Part shown: positions 57,002 through 64,000 of the stretch, in pieces
Numbering within the stretch: the stretch's first letter is position 1
Layout: each line of letters begins with the position of its first letter
DNA from: Hymenobacter negativus
Lineage (GTDB): Bacteria; Bacteroidota; Bacteroidia; Cytophagales; Hymenobacteraceae
DNA: 64,000 nucleotides
Assembly (NCBI RefSeq): GCF_016056375.1
Contig: NZ_JAEDAE010000002.1
Span: 496,001-560,000, forward strand
Reading direction: 5' to 3'
The notes under the pieces: generated by a model
What the model was told of the DNA's origin: nothing
Seen by the model: only the letters and a program-made list of their open reading frames with translations
The model's database searches: none
Program-made: the position numbers and the translations under genes

Positions 57002-58072
57002 TTAGATTAAGGCTTTGATTTTTGCAGTCATATCTCGCGCATTCTCTAATTCATGTTTGAAAATTTCAACATATTCTGTAAAATTCATTTCATAGAATTG
57101 AGATGAAGTCCGCTTTGAAACAGAAATCCATGCTTTAGTATCAGGTAGATTTAATTTTGTATATCCATTAACTTTGGTTTCTTTGAAATATTTAAATGCC
57201 TTTACAAATGGTGTAATCCATTCTTTCTTTGATTTTTCGTAGTCACTGCAAGTAGTTATGGCGAATTTAAATGTGCCGCCTTGAAATTGAATTCCTGTTT
57301 TGAAGCATACGCCGTCTAAAACGATATATTCATCAAAAAAAGCATTTATAAACGCTGTTCCATGAGTGTCTCCTACTTCATATAGTAGCTCAGGTGTACT
57401 TATTTCATCAAGGACTTTTATATAAAAAGATTTTTGAAGTATTGTTTCCAATTGATTTTCGGAAATAAATTTTTGAGTGTAATTTGAATATTTCTTATGA
57501 TTCTTTGCTTGTTTGCTTAGCTTTCCTTCATTGAAAACATTAGGAAATAGTGAGGGGTTTAAAATGAATTCATAAGCGACACTGGTGATTGATTGAATAC
57601 TTTTCAAATATTCTTGCAACGCCATTTGGTCAAAATTTGACTTATCGGATAGTTCGAAATTATTCAAGCATTCAGCAAATTGTTTATATGAATAGTTTGT
57701 CCAATTTTTATTTTGAGGCTTTTCTGGTATCAGTGTCATGAATATAAAATAATTTATTTTTGTTGAATCCTTATTAAATTCTTCTACATACCTGCTGAGT
57801 TGATTTGAGTGCTGGGAGCTTTTGATTTTATTTTCGATAACTATCCTGGTTTTCAGGCATTCTATTACAATGTCTGCTCCATTTATTTCGGCTGTTGAGG
57901 TAATTATGGTGTCGTTTAATTCATGTCCTAATATGTTATTTATTATCTGTGATTTCATTGGTTCATTTAGAGCCTCGCAGTGTTTTGACATCAACCAAGC
58001 TATAATTTGAGAATGAACCTTCTCTACGTCAGCCAAAGCCAAAAATTCAAAGAAACTTTTTTTCATTTTCAA
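57002..58072 (-). CDS. PD-(D/E)XK nuclease superfamily protein, AT-rich
   Basis: The 356-residue protein has an N-terminal helix pair typical of the PDDEXK_4 family (ADVEKVHSQIIAWLMS). The active site is NGADIVIECLKTRIVIENKI (Asp67, Glu80, Lys82) with Q91LSRY95 in the following helix. The C-terminal part has no recognisable domain. The gene is strongly AT-rich, with Lys, Asn, Ile and Ser dominating, unlike every neighbour. It splits the radical SAM and Lgt-like genes. It is probably horizontally acquired and may serve in defence, but no partner gene is present. Confidence 0.8.
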   Translation of the reverse strand: MKMKKSFFEFLALADVEKVHSQIIAWLMSKHCEALNEPMKSQIINNILGHELNDTIITSTAEINGADIVIECLKTRIVIENKIKSSQHSNQLSRYVEEFNKDSTKINYFIFMTLIPEKPQNKNWTNYSYKQFAECLNNFELSDKSNFDQMALQEYLKSIQSITSVAYEFILNPSLFPNVFNEGKLSKQAKNHKKYSNYTQKFISENQLETILQKSFYIKVLDEISTPELLYEVGDTHGTAFINAFFDEYIVLDGVCFKTGIQFQGGTFKFAITTCSDYEKSKKEWITPFVKAFKYFKETKVNGYTKLNLPDTKAWISVSKRTSSQFYEMNFTEYVEIFKHELENARDMTAKIKALI

Positions 58073-58103
58073 TGATGAATTAGGTGTGTAAAAGATTACA
58101 GGC

Positions 58104-58880
58104 TTAAAAGAATTTTCTGTCAGGTTTTATTGTGACGGTGCTTGTTAATTGTTTTATCCACGCCCAAACATAATACCCCAGCCCCGCCACGCACGCCCAC
58201 TGTATCGCCGTGAGGCCCAGTCCCGTCAGTGCCGCCGTGGGCTTGATAAACTCCACCAGCAGCCGGAACAGCAGATAGCCGCTCAGAAACAGCTGGAACC
58301 GCCGGCCATCGGCCAAACGCCCGCGCCGTTCCAACAGCCACAGCAGCAATCCCAGGGCTGCCAGAAACAGGATTTCGTAGAGGTTGGTGGGATGACGGCG
58401 CACGCCATCGCCGAAGTTGATGCCCCAGGGCAGGGCGGTGGCAATGCCATAGGTGCCGTCTTCGAGCCCGCTGAAAAAGCAGCCGAGCCGGCCGATGGCC
58501 AGGCCGAGCAGGATGGGAAACACCATGAGGTCGCCGCTGCTGGCCGTCACGCCGAGGCGCTTTTTGGTGAGCTCCACGCCGATGAGGCCGCCTAGAAAGC
58601 CGCCCACAATGGTTTTGTTGGTGAAATAGTAGAGCCAGCCGCCAGGAGGGTGTGCCAGTAGCTCGGGGTGCTCCAGCAGGCCCAGCAGGCGCGAGCCGAG
58701 CAGGGCCCCGGCGGCCGCGCCCACAAAAATCCACTGCCGGTGCGCGTCGCTGATGCGGTCGGCGTGGCCGGTGCGCAGGCGCTGGTAGAGGCGGAAGCCG
58801 AGGGTATAGGCCAGCACCTCGCACAACAGGTGCACGGGCAGGCGGGCGGGGCCCAGGGCTAGCTCAACGGGGAAATGCAT
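58104..58880 (-). CDS. Lgt-like prolipoprotein diacylglyceryl transferase family protein
   Basis: The 258-residue protein is read from the ATG at 58880 (MHFPVELALGPARLPVHLLC); an upstream ATG lies inside a palindrome. It has about seven membrane helices. The Lgt-like signature is ILLGLAIGRLGCFFSGLEDG, followed by ALPWGINFGDGVRRHPTNLY. The standard Lgt motif has Asn where GCFF has Cys, and the protein is shorter than E. coli Lgt. It may be a relative with another lipid acceptor rather than the housekeeping Lgt. It precedes the radical SAM gene on the same strand with one insertion between. Confidence 0.85.
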   Translation of the reverse strand: MHFPVELALGPARLPVHLLCEVLAYTLGFRLYQRLRTGHADRISDAHRQWIFVGAAAGALLGSRLLGLLEHPELLAHPPGGWLYYFTNKTIVGGFLGGLIGVELTKKRLGVTASSGDLMVFPILLGLAIGRLGCFFSGLEDGTYGIATALPWGINFGDGVRRHPTNLYEILFLAALGLLLWLLERRGRLADGRRFQLFLSGYLLFRLLVEFIKPTAALTGLGLTAIQWACVAGLGYYVWAWIKQLTSTVTIKPDRKFF

Positions 58881-58909
58881 GGCGCAAGATGCGCCGACTT
58901 TGTTAAAAA

Positions 58910-59001
58910 GCGTCATGCTGAGCGCAGCCGAAGCATTTCTACCGCAGAAGTAAATAATTACTCTCGGAGTAGAGATGCTTCGGCTGCGCTCAGCATGACG
59001 T
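58910..59001. repeat. Dispersed palindromic element, GTCATGC family
   Basis: GCGTCATGCTGAGCGCAGCC... pairs with ...GGCTGCGCTCAGCATGACG. Confidence 0.85.
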
Positions 59002-59012
59002 TCTATTTATTC

Positions 59013-60056
59013 TTATAGCTCGTTATTCTTCGCGGCAGCTTTGCGGGTGAGGGCCGTGAGCGGCGAGCGGGTGATGTCCGACTCGCTCTCGAAGCCGGTG
59101 CGGCGCACGTTGGCGGCAGCGCTTTCGCCGGTGGCGGGCAGGGCGCGGTTCATCCAGCTCAGAATATCGGTGGTGGTGCCGGGAAGCAGGCCGTGGAAAG
59201 CGGCCAGAAACTTGGCAGGAAGAGAGAGAATCACCTCGCCGTCGCCGCGGCGGCAGGCGTTCCAGATTTGGCGGCCGGCCTGCTCGGCGCTAAGCGTGAA
59301 GCCGGGCAGCGAATCGGCAATGCTGAACCAGGCGAATTCCTTTTGCTGCTGCCCCTTGAATTCGGCGTGGTCGGGGCTGCCGGTGCGCAGCAGGCCGGGG
59401 CACACGGTGGTTACCGAAATACCGTGCTGGTGCAATTCCGCCCGAAAGCCTTCGGAAAGGCCCACCAGCGCAAACTTACTGGCGCTGTACGGGGCCATGT
59501 GCGGCAGTGCCACCTTGCCACCCAGCGACGAAATATTCACGATGCGGCCCGCGCTCCGCCGCCGCATGCTGGGCAGTACGGCCTGCATGGCGTGCAGCGG
59601 GGCCCAGAAATGCACGGCCATCGAATCCTCGAAATCGCGCGCGTCCATGTTGTCCAGCGGGCCAGCCGTGATGATGCCTGCGTTGTTGATGAGCACGTCG
59701 ACCGGGCCGAGGCGGCTTTCGACTTCGGCCACCATGGTGCGCACTTCCACCTCGTTGGTGATGTCGCGGGCCAGGGTCAGCACGTCGGCTTCGGCCGCGC
59801 CGGCCATGAGCAGGTCCTGGCGGGCGCGGGCCAGCTCGGCTTCGTCGCGGGCGCAGATGGCCACGCGGGCGCCCTCGGCCACGGCTTGGCGGGCCAGCAC
59901 GAGGCCCAGCCCCCGCGAGCCGCCGGTGATGAGCACCACGCGGCCGCTCAGGTCGTAGGAGCCGCGCCGGTTGCCCCACATGGTGAGGGCCAGGGTGGCC
60001 GCGCCGAGGCCGGCGGCCAGCAGCCAGTTGGATTTGGTGCGTTTGGCGTGTTTCAT
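59013..60056 (-). CDS. Short-chain dehydrogenase/reductase with N-terminal anchor
   Basis: The 347-residue protein starts at the ATG at 60056 (MKHAKRTKSNWLLAAGLGAA). The first 30 residues contain a hydrophobic segment that may anchor it to the membrane. The SDR core has VVLITGGSRGLGLVL (TGxxxGxG), DVLINNAGII, the Ser and YSASK active site (APYSASKFALVGL) and TVCPGLLRTGSPD. It uses NAD(P)(H) on an unknown alcohol or ketone. The C-terminal extension of about 60 residues has no clear domain. Confidence 0.9.
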   Translation of the reverse strand: MKHAKRTKSNWLLAAGLGAATLALTMWGNRRGSYDLSGRVVLITGGSRGLGLVLARQAVAEGARVAICARDEAELARARQDLLMAGAAEADVLTLARDITNEVEVRTMVAEVESRLGPVDVLINNAGIITAGPLDNMDARDFEDSMAVHFWAPLHAMQAVLPSMRRRSAGRIVNISSLGGKVALPHMAPYSASKFALVGLSEGFRAELHQHGISVTTVCPGLLRTGSPDHAEFKGQQQKEFAWFSIADSLPGFTLSAEQAGRQIWNACRRGDGEVILSLPAKFLAAFHGLLPGTTTDILSWMNRALPATGESAAANVRRTGFESESDITRSPLTALTRKAAAKNNEL

Positions 60057-60245
60057 GGTCAATAGTATGGAAAAATTGGCCGAAAGGTTGCAAGGCCGAA
60101 AGCGGAGGCCCGAATTTTAAACCCAGGCTGGCACGAAAGGTGGTTAACACCGCGTTCGGGAGGAAATGAGCCGGCTTTTTGGCCGATATTTACTCCGTCA
60201 TAGCGCTATGTTTCCGGGCGCTGTTTTTTGATTTTTCGCTTTTCT

Positions 60246-60749
60246 ATGAAACTCTTGTTGCTCTCGCCGCTGCTGGCCCTGGCCGTGTTATCGGCGGCTC
60301 CGGCCGCCCACGCACAGGCCACCGTCAAAACCAAGGTGAAGCCCGCCGGCCAGCCCAGCGTGAAAACCAAAACCACTATAGCTGACGAGCCCCCCGTGGT
60401 GGCCCCGCCCGATGCCGTTGTTGATGCAAAGGCCAACGCCCTTACCACCAACATGCAGCAGAATCTGGGCCTCACCCCCCAGCAAACCGAGAAGGTGCGT
60501 GTTATCAACCGTCGCGCCGTGGAGCAAGTCGAAACCGGTCGTCTGCGCTACAAAGCCGACCCCCGCAAGCTGGCTGGCGTGGTAGAAAGTGCCGGTCGCT
60601 CGCGCCTCGAAGCCCTGAAAGACGTGCTCAATCCCGCTCAGTTTGGCAAATACCAGCGCAAACGCGAGGAGAAAATGGGCGTGCCCAATGTGCAGGGCGT
60701 GCAGGGCAACGCCGCCCCCGGCCTGGGTAGCGGCGTGCCCAGCGAGTAG
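60246..60749 (+). CDS. Small exported protein, Spy-like helices
   Basis: The 167-residue product is read from the ATG at 60246 (MKLLLLSPLLALAVLSAAPA, cleavage near AHA-Q). A Lys/Thr/Pro-rich linker follows. Two or three helices (LGLTPQQTEKVRVINRRAVE, LEALKDVLNPAQFGKYQRKR) recall the LTxxQ helices of CpxP/Spy-type periplasmic proteins. The rest is Gly/Asn/Val-rich. The function is not known. Confidence 0.72.
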   Translation: MKLLLLSPLLALAVLSAAPAAHAQATVKTKVKPAGQPSVKTKTTIADEPPVVAPPDAVVDAKANALTTNMQQNLGLTPQQTEKVRVINRRAVEQVETGRLRYKADPRKLAGVVESAGRSRLEALKDVLNPAQFGKYQRKREEKMGVPNVQGVQGNAAPGLGSGVPSE

Positions 60750-60764
60750 TAATTCATCCGAATT

Positions 60765-60863
60765 GTAGAGACGCAATACTTTGCGTCTCGTCGTTGGACG
60801 ATTTGCCGCAGCACCGTAAGCTAACTCTGTTCAACGACAAGACGCGAAGTGTCGCGTCTCTAC
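60765..60863. repeat. Composite GAGACGC palindrome
   Basis: The outer arms GTAGAGACGC and GCGTCTCTAC pair. Each half is itself a palindrome (GAGACGC/GCGTCTC and GACGCG/CGCGTC), and CGTCGTTG/CAACGAC pair between. A single-arm relative lies at 44301-44325. Confidence 0.7.
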
Positions 60864-60876
60864 CTCTCTCACTTCG

Positions 60877-60911
60877 AAAAGCGTCAGGCTCTCAGGAGGC
60901 TGGCGCTTTTT
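60877..60911 (+). terminator. Terminator before the SBF-like gene
   Basis: AAAAGCGTCAG pairs with CTGGCGCTTTTT across a 12-base loop. Confidence 0.7.
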
Positions 60912-60959
60912 CGTTGCCTCTCCCGCATCACAACCGCCGCCCCCGGCGTATTCCTGCCC

Positions 60960-62000
60960 ATGACTCCAGCCCCGCCGCCTGCTCCAAACCGTCTCGTTGC
61001 CCTTCTCGCCCGCGCTGGGCTCGACTGGTTTCTGCTGGCGCTGCTGGGCGTGGTGGCACTGGCCTACTTCGCGCCCGGCCTGGGCAGCAAGGCCAGCCCC
61101 GTGCCCTGGCACAGCATTACCACGGTGGGCGTGGCGCTGGTTTTCTTCTTTTACGGCCTCAAGCTGAGCTTTGAAAAGCTGCGCGATGGCATGCGCAACT
61201 GGCAGCTGCATACCTTGACGCAGCTTAGCACATTCGTGCTGTTTCCGGCGCTGGCGCTGCTGGTACGGCCGTTTTTTGGGGCCGAGGGCGGCGAGATGCT
61301 CTGGCAGAGTATCTTCTTCCTGTGTGCGCTGCCCAGCACGGTGTCCACGTCGGTGGTGATGGTGAGTATTGCGGGCGGCAACCTGCCGGCGGCCATCTTC
61401 AACGCCAGCATTTCCAGCCTGTTGGGCATTCTGCTCACGCCGTTGCTGTGCAGCCTGTTTCTGCACACCGGCACGGGCGGCGGGCAGCTCTGGAGCCTGG
61501 CGGTGCAGCTGCTGTGGCAGGTGGTGCTGCCAGTAGGGGCGGGGGTGCTGCTCAATTCGCGCTTCCACGCCTTTGCTGACCGCCATAAATCTGCCCTGCG
61601 CATCTTCGACCAGGTCACCATCCTGCTCATCGTTTTCACCGCCTTCTGTGATTCCTTTGCCGATGGCATTTTCAGCCGCTACCGTCCGGCCGATGTCTTC
61701 AAGCTGGGCGCGGGCATGGTGGTGCTGTATCTGGTGGTATTCGCCATCATCTGGGGCCTGAGCTGTGCCCTGAGCTTCCCCCGCGCCGACCAGGTAGTGG
61801 CCGTGTTCTGCGGCTCAAAAAAGTCATTGGTACACGGGAGCGTCATGGCCAGCCTATTGTTTCCGGCCAGCGCTGCCACCGGGCTTATTTTATTGCCGCT
61901 GATGCTCTATCATGCCTTGCAGATTATTCTGGCCAGCAGCATGGCGCAGTACCTGGGCCGGCAGGCGGTGGTTATTGAGCCTGCGGCGGTTGGAGTTTAG
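60960..62000 (+). CDS. Bile acid:sodium symporter (SBF-like) family transporter
   Basis: The 346-residue product starts at the ATG at 60960 (MTPAPPPAPNRLVALLAR). About nine to ten hydrophobic segments are visible. Family features are VVMVSIAGGNLPAAIFNASI (two half-sites) and AVFCGSKKSLVHGSVMASLL. The last motif is typical of the YfeH/SBF-like branch (PF13593). It probably moves an organic anion with sodium. The substrate is unknown. Confidence 0.9.
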   Translation: MTPAPPPAPNRLVALLARAGLDWFLLALLGVVALAYFAPGLGSKASPVPWHSITTVGVALVFFFYGLKLSFEKLRDGMRNWQLHTLTQLSTFVLFPALALLVRPFFGAEGGEMLWQSIFFLCALPSTVSTSVVMVSIAGGNLPAAIFNASISSLLGILLTPLLCSLFLHTGTGGGQLWSLAVQLLWQVVLPVGAGVLLNSRFHAFADRHKSALRIFDQVTILLIVFTAFCDSFADGIFSRYRPADVFKLGAGMVVLYLVVFAIIWGLSCALSFPRADQVVAVFCGSKKSLVHGSVMASLLFPASAATGLILLPLMLYHALQIILASSMAQYLGRQAVVIEPAAVGV

Positions 62001-62010
62001 CAGAACCAAA

Positions 62011-62121
62011 AAGGCCGTCATGCTGAGCGCAGTCGAAGCATCTCTACCGCGAGAGTAATCCAATCGACAGGATTCAGTACTACAGTAGAAATGCTTCGAC
62101 TGCGCTCAGCATGACGGCCTT
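62011..62121. repeat. Dispersed palindromic element, GTCATGC family
   Basis: AAGGCCGTCATGCTGAGCGC... pairs with ...GCGCTCAGCATGACGGCCTT over about 37 bases between convergent genes. This is the longest stem of the family in the window. Confidence 0.88.
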
Positions 62122-62139
62122 CCTTGTACTTTACAGAAA

Positions 62140-62853
62140 CTACTCCCCCAGCTTCTCGCCAAAAAACGCCAGCGTCAGCGCCCAGGCTTCCTTAGCGGCT
62201 TCGGGGTGGTAGCTGGGCCGCTCATCGCAGTTGAAGCCGTGGTCGGCATAGGAGATGACGGTGTTGATGTAGGGCTTCTTGGCTGCTTCCACGGCCTCGA
62301 TAACCTGGGTAATCTGCTCTTTGCCGATGTGCGCATCGAGCCCGCCCCAAAAGAAGAGGTGCGTGCCGTGCAGGTCTTTGGCGCGGTCAGCAATGGTGTG
62401 GGTGCCGCCGCCGTAGTACGACACGCCCGCCGCCAGCGGCAGCACCGCATTGGCCAGAAACGACACCCGACCGCCCAGGCAGAAGCCGATGCTGCCAATT
62501 TTATCGGCCTTCACCAGCGGCTGCGTGGCCAGCCAGTCGTAGGCTGCCCGCAGGTCGGCGGTCAGGTCCGTGTTGTTGATGGCGCTGTAGTGCGGCATGG
62601 CCACGCTATTGAATTCGGAATAGGCAATTTCCAGGCCTGGCGCGGCGGTGCGGTGAAACAGCTCGGGCGCTACCACGGCGTAGCCGGCCGCCGCCAGCCG
62701 GTCGGCCACGCTGCGGATGTGGCGGTTCACGCCGAAGGCTTCCTGCAGCAAAATGATGCCTGGCACGGGGCCGGTGCTGCTGGGAAAAGCGGTGTAGGCA
62801 CGCATTTCGGTGCCGTCGGCCACGGCGAGGGTGACGAAGTTCTGGTCGCTCAT
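62140..62853 (-). CDS. Dienelactone hydrolase family protein
   Basis: The 237-residue product is read from the ATG at 62853 (MSDQNFVTLAVADGTEMRAY). It has the DLH features: GIILLQEAFGVNRHI (Glu of the active-site network), the Cys nucleophile in IGSIGFCLGGRVSFLA, the Asp in FFWGGLDAHIGKEQI, and the His in SYADHGFNCDERP. The complete Cys-His-Asp triad indicates an active hydrolase of lactones or esters. No aromatic-degradation genes are nearby. Confidence 0.92.
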   Translation of the reverse strand: MSDQNFVTLAVADGTEMRAYTAFPSSTGPVPGIILLQEAFGVNRHIRSVADRLAAAGYAVVAPELFHRTAAPGLEIAYSEFNSVAMPHYSAINNTDLTADLRAAYDWLATQPLVKADKIGSIGFCLGGRVSFLANAVLPLAAGVSYYGGGTHTIADRAKDLHGTHLFFWGGLDAHIGKEQITQVIEAVEAAKKPYINTVISYADHGFNCDERPSYHPEAAKEAWALTLAFFGEKLGE

Positions 62854-62988
62854 TATAAAAGGGAAAAGAATTGTTTCGGGCCTTAACAGCTGAGCGGGCA
62901 ATTGTTCATCGCGCCGGTCTATCCAGTACGCCGTTCCAAACCGTATGAGCCTGGGAGCGGTTTACCTCCCTGTTCTAATATCCTGGTT

Positions 62989-64000
62989 ATGAAATCCACT
63001 TCCAAAATCCGCCTCAACGTACTCGACCAGTCGCCCATCCGGCCCGGCAGCACCGCCCGCGAGGCCCTGCTCGAAACCGTGCAGCTGGCCCAACTGGCCG
63101 ACCGCCTCGGCTACACCCGTTTCTGGGTGAGCGAGCACCACAACACCAACACGCTGGCCGGCTCCACGCCCGAAGTCCTCATTGCCCACCTCGGCAGCCA
63201 GACGCAGCACCTGCGCCTGGGCTCGGGCGGCGTGATGCTGCCCCACTACTCGGCCCTGAAAGTGGCCGAGAACTTCCGCCTGCTCGAAAACCTGTTTCCC
63301 GGCCGCATCGACCTGGGCATGGGCCGCGCCCCCGGCGGCGACCGCCTCACCGCCCACGCCCTCAACCCCAGCAACACGTTCAGCGAGCAGGACTTCGTGG
63401 AGCAGCTCATGGACCTGCAAGCCTACCTGCGCGACGAGAAGGTGCTCGACACCATTCACGAACGCGTGATGGCCATTCCCCAGGCCCCTGCTGCCCCGGA
63501 GCTGTGGTTGCTGAGCTCCAGCGGCCAGAGCGGCCTATTTGCCGCGCACCTGGGCATGGCGTTTTCCTTCGCCCAGTTCATCAACGGGGCGGGCGGCCCG
63601 GCGGCCGTGCGCCAGTACCGCGAGCGGTTCCGGCCCAGCCGCGAGCTGGCCGCGCCGTTGGCCAACGTGGCCGTGTTCACCTTCTGCGCCGATACCGAGG
63701 AGAAGGCTGACGAACTGCGCAAAGCCATGGACATGCAGCTTATTCGCTTCAATAAAGGCGAATTCCGCACCTTCCCTTCCACCGAGGAGGTGCGCAGCCA
63801 CCGCTTCTCAACCGAAGACCAGGCCCACCTCGCCTTCAACCGCAACCGCGTGGTGAGCGGCACCCCCGAGCAGGTGCACGCCCAGTTCACCCAAATGGCG
63901 GCCGAATACGGCGTGGACGAAATCACGGCTGTCACCATCACCGCCGATTTCCAAGACCGTCTGCGCTCCTACGAACTGCTGGCCGAAGCCTTCGAACTGC
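62989..64000 (+). CDS. Luciferase-like (LLM) flavin-dependent oxidoreductase, partial
   Basis: The frame from the ATG at 62989 runs 337 codons to the window end, so only the last residues are missing. Features of the MsnO8/luciferase-like family are LNVLDQSPIRPGSTAREAL, YTRFWVSEHHNTNTLAGSTP, LRLGSGGVMLPHYSALKVAE and FPGRIDLGMGRAPGGD. It uses FMNH2 and oxygen on an unknown substrate. A typical full length is about 340 residues, so it is nearly complete. Confidence 0.92.
   Translation, partial: MKSTSKIRLNVLDQSPIRPGSTAREALLETVQLAQLADRLGYTRFWVSEHHNTNTLAGSTPEVLIAHLGSQTQHLRLGSGGVMLPHYSALKVAENFRLLENLFPGRIDLGMGRAPGGDRLTAHALNPSNTFSEQDFVEQLMDLQAYLRDEKVLDTIHERVMAIPQAPAAPELWLLSSSGQSGLFAAHLGMAFSFAQFINGAGGPAAVRQYRERFRPSRELAAPLANVAVFTFCADTEEKADELRKAMDMQLIRFNKGEFRTFPSTEEVRSHRFSTEDQAHLAFNRNRVVSGTPEQVHAQFTQMAAEYGVDEITAVTITADFQDRLRSYELLAEAFEL

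Overview
The window looks like chromosomal DNA of a GC-rich member of the Bacteroidota, most like Hymenobacter and other Cytophagales. The evidence is several secreted proteins with type IX secretion (T9SS) C-terminal sorting tails, an arginine pathway with the Bacteroidota-type N-acyl-ornithine carbamoyltransferase, TonB-dependent uptake, and promoters of the TAnnTTTG (-7) class. No phage, insertion sequence, CRISPR array or rRNA operon was seen.

Layout. 1-2131: a partial exported amidohydrolase, an acyl-CoA-binding protein and an unknown protein. 2323-10502: three tandem paralogous genes for exported 13-repeat beta-propeller proteins with near-identical T9SS tails. 10577-15810: housekeeping and small genes (CDGSH iron-sulfur protein, GNAT, deoxynucleoside kinase, DUF2461, MOSC, TPR/SH3-like membrane protein). 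15915-15987: tRNA-Lys. 16219-31464: the arginine/carbamoyl-phosphate cluster. A minus-strand operon (GNAT-argG-argC-argD-carA-carB-argF') diverges from a plus-strand operon (argB-argE-argH), and four orphan genes sit between the minus-strand biosynthetic genes. 31649-40738: TonB receptor, T9SS protein, EamA transporter, nuclease-fold protein, TetR/hydrolase pair, J-domain-like protein, histone-deacetylase-fold protein.

41005-45748 is the most unusual part. A Ro60-type TROVE/VWA protein gene is followed by a tandem array of eight Y-RNA-like units (43089-44280) and then by the RNA ligase gene rtcB, all on the plus strand. Each unit has an outer stem, a GGTGYCGTRG-type 5' motif, an inner stem, a TACTTCG-type loop motif and, in most, a 3' TTGTTGCCC-type motif. 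Three units carry a complete tRNA mimic in circularly permuted order (T arm, closed acceptor hairpin, D arm), two carry T-arm fragments and three have none. This looks like an RNA quality-control/repair locus with an expanded family of tRNA-mimicking Y RNAs.

45957-50391: two DUF4394 secreted paralogs. 50458-54987: MOSC protein, membrane protein, exported zinc metalloprotease-like protein, PhzF isomerase and Fpg/Nei glycosylase. 54943-58880: a possible lipid-related group (two small membrane proteins, a COG1964-type radical SAM enzyme, an Lgt-like transferase) interrupted by an AT-rich PD-(D/E)XK gene. 59013-64000: SDR enzyme, exported small protein, SBF-like transporter, dienelactone hydrolase and a partial flavin monooxygenase.

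Many intergenic gaps carry long imperfect palindromes of a few recurring families; these are listed as repeats. All calls come from reading the sequence; no database search or folding program was run.
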